Shown one piece after another: positions 37,294-46,824 of a DNA stretch of 64,000 bases. Numbering within the stretch: the first letter of the stretch is position 1; each line of letters starts with the position of its first letter. The DNA lies in NCBI GenBank assembly GCA_026702745.1, contig JAPPBT010000102.1:1-64000 (forward strand). Reading direction: 5' to 3'. The stretch is from Gemmatimonadota bacterium (GTDB lineage Bacteria > JAAXHH01). Under the pieces are notes generated by a model. The model was given only the letters and a program-made list of their open reading frames with translations, had not been told where the DNA came from and did no database searches. A program made the position numbers and the translations under genes.

Positions 37294-38046
37294 TTACCCT
37301 TCCTCCGTTTCCTGGCGCTGGCGAAAGACCTCGTACAGCACGAGGGCGGCCGCCACGGACGCGTTGAGCGAATCCACGTGCCCGGCGACCGGTAGCCGCA
37401 CCACCTCGTCGCAGTTGCGCCGGACCAGGGACCTCAGTCCCTTGCCCTCACCGCCAATGACGAGCGCCACGGGGATGGTATAGTCCATTTTGCTGAAAAG
37501 CGAAGGACCGTCCGCCGCGAGGCCCACGAGCCAGACGCCCGCTTCACGAAGCGCCTTCATGGCGTGGTTCATGTTCGCCACCCGCGCGACCGGAACGTGC
37601 ACGCTGGCCCCGGCGGAAGCCTTGACCGCGGCGGCGGTCAGTCCCGCCGCGTTTCGACGGGGTATCACGACGCCGTCGGCGCGGACCGCATCGGCCGTGC
37701 GAATGATCGCGCCCAGGTTGTGGGGATCCTGTATGCCGTCCAGCATGACGAGGAAGGGGGGAGATTCGGACCTGCGGGCCGAGGCCAGGATATCCGCCAT
37801 TTCGGCGTACGGGTGGCCGGCCACCGTGGCGACGACCCCCTGGTGCCTGCCTTCGGTCAGACGGTCCAGCCGGCGGCGTTCGGTGAACTGGAACACGACG
37901 CCCCGTTTCCGGGCAAGGTCCAGTATGTCGGCCACGTCCTGGCGCGCAACCCCGTCGGCGATGTAGATCCGGTTGAGGCTCCGGCCCGCCTGCAGGGCCG
38001 CTCTGACCGGGTTCCGTCCGTAGATGACTTCCGTGACTTCCGACAT
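37294..38046 (-). CDS. rlmB: 23S rRNA 2'-O-methyltransferase RlmB (SpoU/TrmH family)
   Basis: The gene encodes 250 residues. The N-terminal substrate-binding domain VIYGRNPVRAAL is followed by the SPOUT domain with LDGIQDPHNLGAIIRTADA, the cofactor knot VIGGEGKGLRSLVR and LPVAGHVDSLNASVAAA. RlmB methylates a guanosine (G2251 in E. coli) in 23S rRNA. Some family members act on tRNA, but the length and N-terminus fit RlmB. Confidence 0.9.
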   Translation of the reverse strand: MSEVTEVIYGRNPVRAALQAGRSLNRIYIADGVARQDVADILDLARKRGVVFQFTERRRLDRLTEGRHQGVVATVAGHPYAEMADILASARRSESPPFLVMLDGIQDPHNLGAIIRTADAVRADGVVIPRRNAAGLTAAAVKASAGASVHVPVARVANMNHAMKALREAGVWLVGLAADGPSLFSKMDYTIPVALVIGGEGKGLRSLVRRNCDEVVRLPVAGHVDSLNASVAAALVLYEVFRQRQETEEG

Positions 38047-38370
38047 GGCCGTATCAGCCCGTGACGAGTATTAAACCATCCTGAGGACTGTGTCGCTACG
38101 ACGCGCTGCCACGATCATGGAAAACCGTGGCGATCTCCCCGGGGGCACCCGGTCAAGATAAAGCACCGGCCCGACGCAACGAACCTTTTTCGCCCGACGG
38201 CGTTCAATATCGAAGTCCGGCTGTGACGGCGCGACAAGGATTCCGGCGGTCAAGGCCAACTGCAATTGCTTGACGTCCCCGGCGGTCGCCGGTACCATAT
38301 CGATGCTCAGCGACTGGGATCCGCCCCTCCCGGGCTACGAGAAACCCTGACCGCCCACAGACCAGGATCC
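38047..38370. other. Intergenic region, divergent promoters expected
   Basis: This 324-bp gap separates the divergent rlmB and flippase genes. A 75-codon open frame on the minus strand (38071-38298) has no Shine-Dalgarno and no recognisable motif, so I do not call it a gene. No tRNA, hairpin terminator or repeat stands out. Confidence 0.5.
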
Positions 38371-39837
38371 ATGTTCCAAGGCCTCAAAAGACTCACCACC
38401 CATTCGGCGATCTACGGTCTCAGCGACGTGCTGGGCAGGTCCATGGCCTACCTGCTGGTACCGGTGTATACCCATGTCATGCCCGTGGAAGAATTCGGCT
38501 ACTATGGGCTCGTATATACCTTCATCGCGCTGGCCAACGTCGTCTTCCTCTACGGCATGGATTCGGCCTTTCTCAGGTACTACGTGCTCGAGGAAGACCG
38601 CAAGCGGGATACGCTGAGCACCGGCTATCTCACCATGCTGTTCACGTCGGCCGGGCTCGCCGTGATCATCGTCCTGTTCGCCGCCCGGATCGCGCCCCTG
38701 ATTGCCGTCTCCGCTTCCCTCACCTCCTACGTCCAGCTGGCCGCCGCCGTCCTGGCGCTGGATGCCCTGAACGCCATTCCCTTCGCGCGACTCCGGGGAG
38801 AAGGCAAGGCGGCGACGTTCGCCTCCCTCAAGCTGATGAAGGTCATGATCGAACTGGGGGGGAACTGCTACCTCGTCGTCGTGCTCGACATGGGGCTGCA
38901 GGGCATTCTCATCAGCAACATCGCCGGGTCCGGTATCGTTTTCCTCATCCTGGCGGGCATTACCCTGCGGCACATGTCCTTCTCCTGGTCTCGCGGAACG
39001 ATGGGACGGCTCCTTAAGTTCGGCCTGCCCTACGTGCCCGCCGGCGCCTGCATCATCATCATCGAAACCATCGACCGGCTGATGCTGGAACGGATGGCCG
39101 GCACGGAAACCCTCGGTATATACCATGCGGCCCGCAAACTGGGCGTCGGCATGCTCATCTTCGTCACCATGTTCAGGCAGGCCTGGCAGCCCTTCTTCCT
39201 GGAGACTTCCAGGGAGGAGAACCCCAGGCCGCTGTTCGCCCGCGTGCTGACCTACTTCCTGGCCATTGCGGGCGGCGTCTTCCTGGCCCTTTCTTTCCTC
39301 ATCGACGACCTGGTCCGCATATCCTTCGGTGGCTATACCCTTATCGAGGCGTCATACTGGGAAGGGATCGCCGTGGTACCGATCCTGCTCGCGGCTTACG
39401 TGCTGTATGGGATCTACGTCAACCTCACCGTGGGCGTCTACCTGGAGAAGAAGACCATCCTGCTCCCCTTCATCACCGCCGCGTCGGCCCTGGTCTGCAT
39501 CCTGACGAACCTCTGGCTCATCCCGGAATTAGGCATGTACGGGGCGGCAACGGCCTCTGCGGCCGCCTACGCGGTGATGGTGGCCGGGCTGTATTTCGTG
39601 GGCCGGAGGTACTACCCCATACCCTATGAATACATCCGTCTGCTCAAGGTAGTCTTCGCGTGCGGCGTGCTGTTCGCAGTGCGTGAACTCACCGGAAGCG
39701 CATGGCCCGGGGAGATCACCTGGCCCGGGGAGATCGCCCTGGTCGCGGCCTACCCGGTGGCGTTGTGGGCGATGAGATTCTTCAACGCCGGGGAAATGGC
39801 GTTTGCGAGACGATACCTGCGCCTTCGCGGATCGTGA
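38371..39837 (+). CDS. Polysaccharide flippase (Wzx-type, MOP superfamily)
   Basis: The gene encodes 488 residues with about 12-14 membrane segments and the typical start LTTHSAIYGLSDVLGRSMAYLLVPVYT. It should move lipid-linked sugars across the inner membrane for surface polysaccharide. AGGA lies just before ATG 38371. A duplicated WPGEI(T/A) hexapeptide lies near the C-terminus (39703-39738). The 3' end overlaps that of the opposite ASPIC gene by 56 bp. No glycosyltransferases are next to it. Confidence 0.85.
   Translation: MFQGLKRLTTHSAIYGLSDVLGRSMAYLLVPVYTHVMPVEEFGYYGLVYTFIALANVVFLYGMDSAFLRYYVLEEDRKRDTLSTGYLTMLFTSAGLAVIIVLFAARIAPLIAVSASLTSYVQLAAAVLALDALNAIPFARLRGEGKAATFASLKLMKVMIELGGNCYLVVVLDMGLQGILISNIAGSGIVFLILAGITLRHMSFSWSRGTMGRLLKFGLPYVPAGACIIIIETIDRLMLERMAGTETLGIYHAARKLGVGMLIFVTMFRQAWQPFFLETSREENPRPLFARVLTYFLAIAGGVFLALSFLIDDLVRISFGGYTLIEASYWEGIAVVPILLAAYVLYGIYVNLTVGVYLEKKTILLPFITAASALVCILTNLWLIPELGMYGAATASAAAYAVMVAGLYFVGRRYYPIPYEYIRLLKVVFACGVLFAVRELTGSAWPGEITWPGEIALVAAYPVALWAMRFFNAGEMAFARRYLRLRGS
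39703..39738 (+). repeat. In-frame 18-nt duplication in the flippase gene
   Basis: Two 18-nt units (39703-39720 and 39721-39738) differ at one position and encode WPGEIT and WPGEIA in a loop between the last membrane segments. Confidence 0.85.
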
Positions 39838-41554
39838 TCAGCTGGCCACCTTCGACTCCGGTTGCGACGTCTCTCGCGCCGAGGGGCCATTCCACGATGA
39901 CCGAGTCCGCCACGGCGTGAGCGCCAAGTCCGAAATGGGCCCTGAGATCGTTGGCCGCAAGGTAGCTGTAGGCGCTTCGGATTTCCCGCGACTGTCGTAT
40001 GGCATCCGTGACCACGGTGACCCGCGCACCGATGCCGTTGCGATTGCTCCGGACGCCCTCGGTGGCGACGAGCAGGCTGAGGGGGTCGGACTGACCGGCG
40101 CCGCCGCTTCCGACGCCATCGCCGCCCCCAATCACGCCGGTCGCACCTCGCCCGTTAATCCCGTCGTTCCGCAGCAGCAGCGGGACGTCGTTCACCGTGG
40201 TGACCAGCACGTCGACGTCGCCGTCGTTGTCCACGTCTCCGAAGGCCGCGCCACGGTGCACGCGCTCCACCTGGAAGGGTGGACCCGCTTCAGGGCTGAC
40301 GTCGGTGAAAACGCCATCGCCCTCGTTCCGGAACAGCTGATTGGTCTGCGCGTAGGTGATCGTCGGATCGAAGAGGGAGATGTTGTCGATCACGTGGCCG
40401 TTCGCTGCGAAGATATCCAGCCAGCCATCGTGATCGAAATCCTTGAAGGCCGTACCGAATCCCAAAAAGAGCAGTGTGGGATTGCCCACGCCCGCGCCGA
40501 AAGTCGTTTCGGTGAATGTACCGTTCCCGTTGTTCCGGTGCAGCGAGTTGGGTTCCAGGGAGAAATTGGTCACGTAGATGTCCGCCGACCCATTCCGGTC
40601 GTAGTCTCCGAAATCCACCCCCATGCCCGCCCGGGCTACGCCGTCCTCGCCATAGGCCACGCCCGCCAGCAGGGCCATGTCGGTAAACGTGCCGTCGCCG
40701 TTGTTCCGGTACAGGAAATCCGGCGTCAGGTCGTTGGCCACGAAGATATCCGTCCATCCGTCGCCGTCGTAGTCGCCTCCCACGACCCCGAGGCCCTTGC
40801 CATTCGGATTCGAGATTCCCGCCGCCACGGAGACGTCGGAAAACGTGCCGTCGCCGTTGTTTCGGTACAACAGGTCGGCCGCGCCTTCGTAGATGTCGGG
40901 TCCGCAGTAGGACTGGATGCCGTCCCGGGAGCAGCGCTTGTTGGTCTCGAAGTCGAATTCGACGTATGCGCACACGTAGAGGTCCAGGTACCCGTCCCGG
41001 TCGTAGTCCAGGAACGCCGCGCTGGTCGAGAACATGGGGTTCGTCGGTACCGTCAGACTCGCCCGGGCGGTCACGTTCCGGAATGTCCCGTTCCCTTCGT
41101 TACGGTAGAGGATGTTCGCCCCGTAATTCGTGACGAACAGGTCGTCGTCGCCGTCGTTGTCGTAATCCGCGACGGCCAGGCCCATCCCGTAACCCCCCGC
41201 ATTGCCCACGCCGGCCTGGCTGGTTACATCCGTGAAGGATCCGTCACCGTCGTTGCGATAGAGGGCGCTGGACAGGGGCCGGTCGGGCACGAAACCCGGT
41301 ATGGCCGCGCCGTTGAGCAGGTAGACGTCGAGGTCGCCGTCTCCGTCGTAGTCGATGAACCCGCCGCCGGACGCCACCGTTTCGAGGAAGTAGTACCGGC
41401 CCGATTTGCCGTTGGTGTGCCGGAACGTGATCCCGGCGGTAGACGCGATGTCCGTGAACTGCACGACCGGCCGGGGCCCTTCAGGACGAGGATCGGGCTG
41501 GCCACAGGAAGGAAAGAGGAATAGGAAGGAGAGAAGTACCGGCGCCCATCTCAA
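39782..41554 (-). CDS. CRTAC1-like lipoprotein with FG-GAP repeats and ASPIC/UnbV domain
   Basis: The gene encodes 590 residues. A lipoprotein signal ends at FPSC. FG-GAP/VCBS blades with calcium-binding-like motifs (DYDGDGDLDVYL, DYDNDGDDDLFV, DYDRNGSADIYV) make up most of the protein, and the C-terminal ASPIC/UnbV domain is recognised by SNRNGIGARVTV and VIVEWPLG. A glycine-rich insert near residues 464-490 splits the start of the ASPIC domain. The start codon TTG overlaps the stop of the upstream gene as TTGA. It is the last gene of the envelope cluster. The role is probably surface binding or adhesion. Confidence 0.85.
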   Translation of the reverse strand: MRWAPVLLSFLFLFPSCGQPDPRPEGPRPVVQFTDIASTAGITFRHTNGKSGRYYFLETVASGGGFIDYDGDGDLDVYLLNGAAIPGFVPDRPLSSALYRNDGDGSFTDVTSQAGVGNAGGYGMGLAVADYDNDGDDDLFVTNYGANILYRNEGNGTFRNVTARASLTVPTNPMFSTSAAFLDYDRDGYLDLYVCAYVEFDFETNKRCSRDGIQSYCGPDIYEGAADLLYRNNGDGTFSDVSVAAGISNPNGKGLGVVGGDYDGDGWTDIFVANDLTPDFLYRNNGDGTFTDMALLAGVAYGEDGVARAGMGVDFGDYDRNGSADIYVTNFSLEPNSLHRNNGNGTFTETTFGAGVGNPTLLFLGFGTAFKDFDHDGWLDIFAANGHVIDNISLFDPTITYAQTNQLFRNEGDGVFTDVSPEAGPPFQVERVHRGAAFGDVDNDGDVDVLVTTVNDVPLLLRNDGINGRGATGVIGGGDGVGSGGAGQSDPLSLLVATEGVRSNRNGIGARVTVVTDAIRQSREIRSAYSYLAANDLRAHFGLGAHAVADSVIVEWPLGARDVATGVEGGQLITIREGAGIVSQTPFPRR

Positions 41555-42102
41555 CGGCGTTTTCTCATAAGTACGACGGTCATGGCCACGAGGGCAAGCA
41601 CACCCAGGCTGACCCCGGCGACGAGAAAGCCCGACACCGGTTCCCTGACCAGCGGAACCTCGAAGGCGACACTTGCCTTCTGTTCGCCGCGGGCCGCAAA
41701 CTCCACCTCAACGTGATGCACGCCCGGAATCCGCCGGGTCCACATGATGGGACGGTCTATGGCCTCGGCTTCGGCACTGTGGTAATGAGTGTATACGTTG
41801 CCCTGTGGATCCGTGATCCCGATCCGGAGGACGCCCGCGTAGTATTCGCCCGACGACCTGCGCTGGACGTAGGTCACGAATCGCGCGTCGCCGCCGAGAT
41901 CGTAGGCCTTGAAGGTCAGCGTGTACCCTGCGTCCATGTCCCGTGCTTCGTCGACGACGGCCTGCTCGGAGAACGTATATCCGACGAAAGTGCCGCCCGC
42001 CACCTGATCGTCACCGGGCGCCCCGTTGCAGCCTGGCGCCGTAACCACCAGCGTGACCACCGCCGTGAACACCAGAAAGAAGCTTGTTTTGATACCGCGC
42101 AC
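41551..42102 (-). CDS. Lipoprotein with C-terminal membrane anchor, unknown function
   Basis: The gene encodes 183 residues. The start is GTG 42102, overlapping the upstream TAG by one base (TAGTG) with GAGGAG eight bases ahead; the longer open frame upstream is not supported. An N-terminal hydrophobic stretch ends in TAPGC, a lipobox-like site. The middle is a beta-rich domain (YTFSEQAVVDEARDMDAGY) and residues about 160-178 form a second membrane segment followed by MRKRR. The pattern resembles a small sensor or an electron-transfer accessory, but no family is recognised. Confidence 0.7.
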   Translation of the reverse strand: MRGIKTSFFLVFTAVVTLVVTAPGCNGAPGDDQVAGGTFVGYTFSEQAVVDEARDMDAGYTLTFKAYDLGGDARFVTYVQRRSSGEYYAGVLRIGITDPQGNVYTHYHSAEAEAIDRPIMWTRRIPGVHHVEVEFAARGEQKASVAFEVPLVREPVSGFLVAGVSLGVLALVAMTVVLMRKRR

Positions 42103-43229
42103 TAGTTGTACTCCTCGGGAAAAACGAAGTGGTACCGGACGACTCGGTCCTCCTCCAGTTCCGCGAAATAGATCCGGCCCTGCCGGTCCACGTGCATGGG
42201 TACGCCGACCACGTCGAACTGCGCCGACATTTCCCACTTTCCATCCGGCCTGAAGAAATCGAACCATCGATCCAGTTTCGTCAATTGCAGTCTGGGCATG
42301 CCCATCACGTTGAGACCGATCTGTTCGAATTCCTGGTACTGTATGGAGTTGACGATTCGTCCGTCGGGCAGAACGGCCAGTCCGCCGGACACGCCCACGG
42401 GCGGCGGTTGCCGCGTAGCCGTCCAGCGCGCCATGGGGTTCATAGCGAAGGGAGTGGTCCGGTAGAACTCCAGTTCCAGTCCGTTTACCCGGTCGAATTT
42501 ACGGATCCAGTAAGGGTGTTTCGCGGATACGACCACGTAACCGTCCTCCGTCGTTTCCATGGCCGCGTCTGAATACGCGATGAATTCCTTGAGCGTTCCC
42601 GTGCGCCGCAGGGTCTCCATCGGATTGTAGAACTTGGTGATCGGATCGCCTTCCGGACTGTATTTGTAGATGAGATCGTGCTGCGTAATGACGAAGACGA
42701 GCACGTTGCCCTCGGCATCGATGCGTATGCGGCGAGGCTTCGTAACCTGCGTGGACCAGATGTCCGCGAAGGTAAGGTCCGGATTGAGTACCGTGACCCG
42801 GTCGAGTTCGTTGTCCAGCACGAACAGTCTTCCTTCGTCATCCACCGCCATGTCTACCGGAGACCTGAACTGCAGCGGTCCCACGCCTAACGACCCTACG
42901 GCCGACTGAAAGCTACCGGATTCGTCGAACCTGGAAATCTGTTTTAGGTCCGAATCGGCAATATAGATGTTGCCGCTTCGATCCGTGGTGATCCCGAAAA
43001 CCGAAGCAAAGGACGGGCCCTCGCCTCCTTGGATCACCAGGTCTTCTTCGAGCGTGACGTCAGCCGTCTGATCGGGTGCGTGCCGGACCGGGGCGTCGCT
43101 GATGACTCTTGAAGCGCCCGCGACCACTTCCGTTCTCCCGCGCCACATCCCGTCATCGTCCGCTTCCGTACAGCCCATCAGAAGTGCCGCGGCCAGGAGC
43201 GACAACGCTCCGGACTTGAACCGCTTCAT
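42102..43229 (-). CDS. Six-bladed beta-propeller (NHL-like) lipoprotein
   Basis: The gene encodes 375 residues. The signal peptide ends at ALLMGC, a lipobox. The body shows repeated GNIYIADSDLKQISRFD and DEGRLFVLDNELDRVTV blades of the 6-bladed beta-propeller type. I chose ATG 43229 because AAGGAG lies six bases upstream; ATG 43265 would overlap the TPR gene. Such proteins bind peptides or small ligands on the cell surface. Genes of this type often accompany TPR and receptor genes in FCB bacteria. Confidence 0.8.
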   Translation of the reverse strand: MKRFKSGALSLLAAALLMGCTEADDDGMWRGRTEVVAGASRVISDAPVRHAPDQTADVTLEEDLVIQGGEGPSFASVFGITTDRSGNIYIADSDLKQISRFDESGSFQSAVGSLGVGPLQFRSPVDMAVDDEGRLFVLDNELDRVTVLNPDLTFADIWSTQVTKPRRIRIDAEGNVLVFVITQHDLIYKYSPEGDPITKFYNPMETLRRTGTLKEFIAYSDAAMETTEDGYVVVSAKHPYWIRKFDRVNGLELEFYRTTPFAMNPMARWTATRQPPPVGVSGGLAVLPDGRIVNSIQYQEFEQIGLNVMGMPRLQLTKLDRWFDFFRPDGKWEMSAQFDVVGVPMHVDRQGRIYFAELEEDRVVRYHFVFPEEYN

Positions 43230-43254
43230 CCGCTTCTCCTTCCGGTACATCGAT

Positions 43255-44871
43255 TCATGATCCATTCCTTTCCTGCCTGATCTGCTCCCACTGCTGCTGC
43301 AATATCACGTTTTCCGGCTCGATACGGATGGCAGTCCGCATCGCTTCATCGGCCCCGCCGTAGTCTCCTCTCGCGTTCCGCACGATAGCGAGCGTTTCGT
43401 AGGCGACGGCGGTAGGCGCGATCTCAACCGCCCTGCCAGCCAGTTCAAGGGCACGGTCCAGGTCCTCCCCGTGCCGGGTGATGAGCCAGGCCAGGTTCGT
43501 ATAGGCCTCCACATAGTTCGAATCCAGCAGGATCGCCTGCTGATATGCAACGCGTGCCTCATCGAACATGCCCAGTTCCACGTAGGCCACGCCCAGGTTG
43601 TTAAAGGCGTGAACGAAACGGGGCGACAGCTCCGTCGCTATCCTGAATTCCCGCACGGCGTCCTCGTACCGGCCCAGGCGGGTAAGGGCCGTCGCCATGT
43701 TGTAATGCACCTCCGCCACCCGGGGGTTCAGCCGTACCAGGGATTCCGCCTGCGACAACGCTTCCCTGAACCCGTTGAGCTGCTGAAACGTATCGAGAAA
43801 ACGCCTGGCCTCGTCCTGTCTGCCCATGGCGTTCAAGGTGTTTCCGATCGCAAGATAGGGTTCGGGGTACGTCCGGTTGAGTTCTATCGCCCGCGAGAAC
43901 GCTTCCAGGGCTTCTTCTTGCCGTTGGGCGGCCGCATAGGCCGTACCCGCATGGTAGTGAAGGGTAGGCGACTCGGGATCCATCTCCAGGGTCTCCTTGT
44001 ACAGCGTGATCGCCCGTTCAGCCTGGCCAGCACGCAGCGAGGCCTGGGCAAGACCCGCGATGGCTTCCACCGATGCTTCATCAATGCGTAGCGCGTTCTC
44101 GTAGGACCGGACCGCGTCGTCGACACGGCCTTCACTCAACGCGATCACACCGAGCTGGCAGTAGGCTTCCAGCATGCCGCTATCCACCTGCAAAACCGCA
44201 CGAAAGGCATCCCGCGCTTCCTGGAACTTACGCTGATCCAGCATCACGCGTCCCAACGCGAACCGGGCGTCGACGTATTCCGGATCGATGGACAGGGCAT
44301 TGGCATAGGAAATGGCGGCCTCGTCCAGGGCGCCCAGTTTCTCTTCCGTGGTCCCCCGGCCGTAGTGAAACCGGCTGTTGTCGGGGTCACGGCCCGTCGC
44401 CTCGACGAAGGACTTGATCGATTCGACAAGCCGGCCCGTGTACTGGTAGGCCTGGCCCAGGTTGTAGTGAGGTTCGGCGCGATCGGGATCCATTTCCACG
44501 ACGCGGAGGAACGCCTCGATCGCTTCGTCGTACCGTTCCTGCCGGGCGTAGACCAGACCCAGGTTGAAATGGGCATCGGCGTCCCCGGGACGCAGTTCGG
44601 TGACGACCAGGAAGGCCGCTTCCGCCGTGTCCAGCTTTTCCAACGCGACGGCGGCAAGCCCAAGGTTGAAGTAGTTGGAGGGTTCGTTCCTGTTGTCCTC
44701 GATCTGCCGTCGGAAGTACATCACGTCTTCGAGCAGAATGGACTCGTCCTCGGGGGACAGTTGCCTGACCCCTTCATCCTGACGGACGGTGGTTATGCTC
44801 GTTAGGTAGGGACCGGTGTCCGTAATCAGAGGCGTGTAAAGCAGAAGGGCTGCGAGAAGGATATTGCGCAT
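43255..44871 (-). CDS. Tetratricopeptide-repeat protein with signal peptide
   Basis: The gene encodes 538 residues with an N-terminal hydrophobic signal (MRNILLAALLLYTPLI) and about twelve TPR units, for example NYFNLGLAAVALEKLDTAEAAF and HFNLGLVYARQERYDEAIEAF. It is likely periplasmic and acts as a scaffold. It begins ten bases after the cytochrome gene ends, so both are probably on one mRNA and could work together in heme-protein assembly or electron transfer. Confidence 0.88.
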   Translation of the reverse strand: MRNILLAALLLYTPLITDTGPYLTSITTVRQDEGVRQLSPEDESILLEDVMYFRRQIEDNRNEPSNYFNLGLAAVALEKLDTAEAAFLVVTELRPGDADAHFNLGLVYARQERYDEAIEAFLRVVEMDPDRAEPHYNLGQAYQYTGRLVESIKSFVEATGRDPDNSRFHYGRGTTEEKLGALDEAAISYANALSIDPEYVDARFALGRVMLDQRKFQEARDAFRAVLQVDSGMLEAYCQLGVIALSEGRVDDAVRSYENALRIDEASVEAIAGLAQASLRAGQAERAITLYKETLEMDPESPTLHYHAGTAYAAAQRQEEALEAFSRAIELNRTYPEPYLAIGNTLNAMGRQDEARRFLDTFQQLNGFREALSQAESLVRLNPRVAEVHYNMATALTRLGRYEDAVREFRIATELSPRFVHAFNNLGVAYVELGMFDEARVAYQQAILLDSNYVEAYTNLAWLITRHGEDLDRALELAGRAVEIAPTAVAYETLAIVRNARGDYGGADEAMRTAIRIEPENVILQQQWEQIRQERNGS

Positions 44872-44881
44872 GCCGTACCCG

Positions 44882-46813
44882 TCAGTCGAAGTAGGATCTG
44901 ATTCGATCGCGGAGGCTCAGTCCTTTTGAAGGCGTGGAAACTTCCAGTTGCCCAACAGGCCTTACCGAGGTGACGTCCGAAGCCACGGTCATGTCCTTCT
45001 GTGTCCACTTCTTGAGATCCGCCAGCGGCTTGAACGCTCTTCTGTAAATCAGATCGGTATGGATATCCACGCGATCGACATCCGACGGGACTTCAAAGGA
45101 ATACACGGAGCGATCCGCCTCGCGCGCCTTGATCCGCGTGTCTTCAACGATGCGGGTCGCCTGCCAGTCCATGACGTGGGTATTGCCCTCGTCGTCACCG
45201 AAGACCAGGGCGAATCCCTTGCCCGGGTAGCCCGCGTAGTTCCCTTCGGCCAGGTCGCCTTCCCCGCCGTAGGACGGTACGCGCTGGTCCCCCAGGTAAC
45301 GCAGGGTATCGCCATTGGCCAGCACCGGTGTGACGAGCAACAGCATGTTTCGGATGGTGATTCCCGACGGGATATGGTGGCCGGTATTTACGTTGCGCAC
45401 GTCCACGGTCACCGTCAGCAGGCCTTTGGATACAACAGCGTCGATGGCCAGGGTGGCGGCATTCGGCAGGAGCTCTTCCGTGGCCCCGGGGAACCCATGT
45501 GTTTTAACGGTGGTCGGATCCCGGTATCCGATGGGTGTCCAGAACTTCTCCGCGTCGCCGTTTACGAAAGAACCAAAGGTGAAACCATCGGATTCGGGCT
45601 CCATGTGACAGTCCTGGCACTCGATGCCCATGGCGGAATAGGGACTCTCCTTCCATTCCCGATACGTATCCATGAACGGAAGGCCGTGCTTGTTCTTGTG
45701 CTGGTGGCAGGCAGAGCAGTAGTCACTGCTCGTGTATTGCGGATTGTAACTCGCCACCATCGGAGAGGTGTTGGATGAACCCGGCAACGGGGTAAAGTTG
45801 ATGACGTCGTCATAGGGTCCGTAGACGAAGATCGGCGGAAACTTCCCCTTGATGAGCCTGGCATGTCTTTCCTCTTCCATGGCCACCAGGTTAAGGGTAA
45901 TCGATCCATTCACGCCCGCGTGATCATTCACCTCCACGTTCTGGATCTTGTGGCAGAAATCGCAATGTATCCCCGCGGCGTCGACCGAACCGGCCATTTT
46001 CTCGTACTCCATGCGTTCAAGCGTCTTGTAGTCCTGGATGGTAGGATAGGCCAGCGAACGGTTGTACACGACCTTCAGGTCGGTGTTCCCCGGCGCGCGC
46101 ACGGCGGCCGAGGGAGCGTGGCAATCGGCGCATTCTCCGGCTTCATCGGGGAAATCCAGCCTGAAACCCGGCCCCACGTTCTCATTCCCGTCCGCATCCG
46201 TACCGTCGTAAAGATTCAACGTCCACGGATTGGTCACGCCTTTCGCGTGTTGGGAAGTATTCCACTGATCGTAGAGGTCTCTGTGGCAGAGGTAGCAGGT
46301 CGGTTCGAAATGGCAGAGGTTGCACCCCTCTTCGAAGCCCGTGTGGGATTGCATACGCAGTCGTTCCAGCTCTTCCGGATCTTCGCGAAGATCGACCAGC
46401 GATTTATGGGGGGTGATGAAATCGTAGGAGTCGTCTTTTTCTTCCGGTACTTTTTGCAATATAATCGTCGTATATGAGGTTTTGGGATCGACCATGACCC
46501 CGCCATTCAACCAGCCTTCCTTGCCTGCCGTTACCGCGTAATGCTGCACGGGATCTTCAATGATGTTCAGGGTAAACCTTCCCTCGGAATCGGTAAGCAC
46601 GAAATTCGGCTTTCCGTGTTCCCGCACGCGGACATCCGGTATGGGATCTTTCCCATCGATGACGATTCCGCTCAGCTGCAGGGCCTGGGCCCTGGTTTCC
46701 AGACCGATCATCGCTCCGGCTGTCACGATGCATCCGATCACGAAAATCCTCAACACCTGCCTGAATGCGGTCAGGCGTTTCGCGGCCAGTCCGGTCAGTC
46801 TGTACAACACCAT
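44882..46813 (-). CDS. Six-haem c-type cytochrome (cytochrome c554-like) with N-terminal regulatory-like domain
   Basis: The gene encodes 643 residues. An N-terminal membrane/signal segment (residues 18-38) is followed by a carboxypeptidase-regulatory-like Ig domain (LSGIVIDGKDPIPDVRV, residues 46-120). Six CxxCH haem motifs follow at residues 164, 173, 228, 284, 366 and 399; the last roughly 240 residues are beta-rich and have none. The layout fits a periplasmic or surface cytochrome of the c554/nitrite reductase-related family. The Shine-Dalgarno GGGGAA lies within a leader that contains competing hairpins (46825-46876). Confidence 0.88.
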   Translation of the reverse strand: MVLYRLTGLAAKRLTAFRQVLRIFVIGCIVTAGAMIGLETRAQALQLSGIVIDGKDPIPDVRVREHGKPNFVLTDSEGRFTLNIIEDPVQHYAVTAGKEGWLNGGVMVDPKTSYTTIILQKVPEEKDDSYDFITPHKSLVDLREDPEELERLRMQSHTGFEEGCNLCHFEPTCYLCHRDLYDQWNTSQHAKGVTNPWTLNLYDGTDADGNENVGPGFRLDFPDEAGECADCHAPSAAVRAPGNTDLKVVYNRSLAYPTIQDYKTLERMEYEKMAGSVDAAGIHCDFCHKIQNVEVNDHAGVNGSITLNLVAMEEERHARLIKGKFPPIFVYGPYDDVINFTPLPGSSNTSPMVASYNPQYTSSDYCSACHQHKNKHGLPFMDTYREWKESPYSAMGIECQDCHMEPESDGFTFGSFVNGDAEKFWTPIGYRDPTTVKTHGFPGATEELLPNAATLAIDAVVSKGLLTVTVDVRNVNTGHHIPSGITIRNMLLLVTPVLANGDTLRYLGDQRVPSYGGEGDLAEGNYAGYPGKGFALVFGDDEGNTHVMDWQATRIVEDTRIKAREADRSVYSFEVPSDVDRVDIHTDLIYRRAFKPLADLKKWTQKDMTVASDVTSVRPVGQLEVSTPSKGLSLRDRIRSYFD

Positions 46814-46824
46814 CGGAATTCCCC

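Noticed and set aside
38071-38298. 75-codon open frame between rlmB and the flippase
   Set aside because: No ribosome-binding site and no recognisable content.
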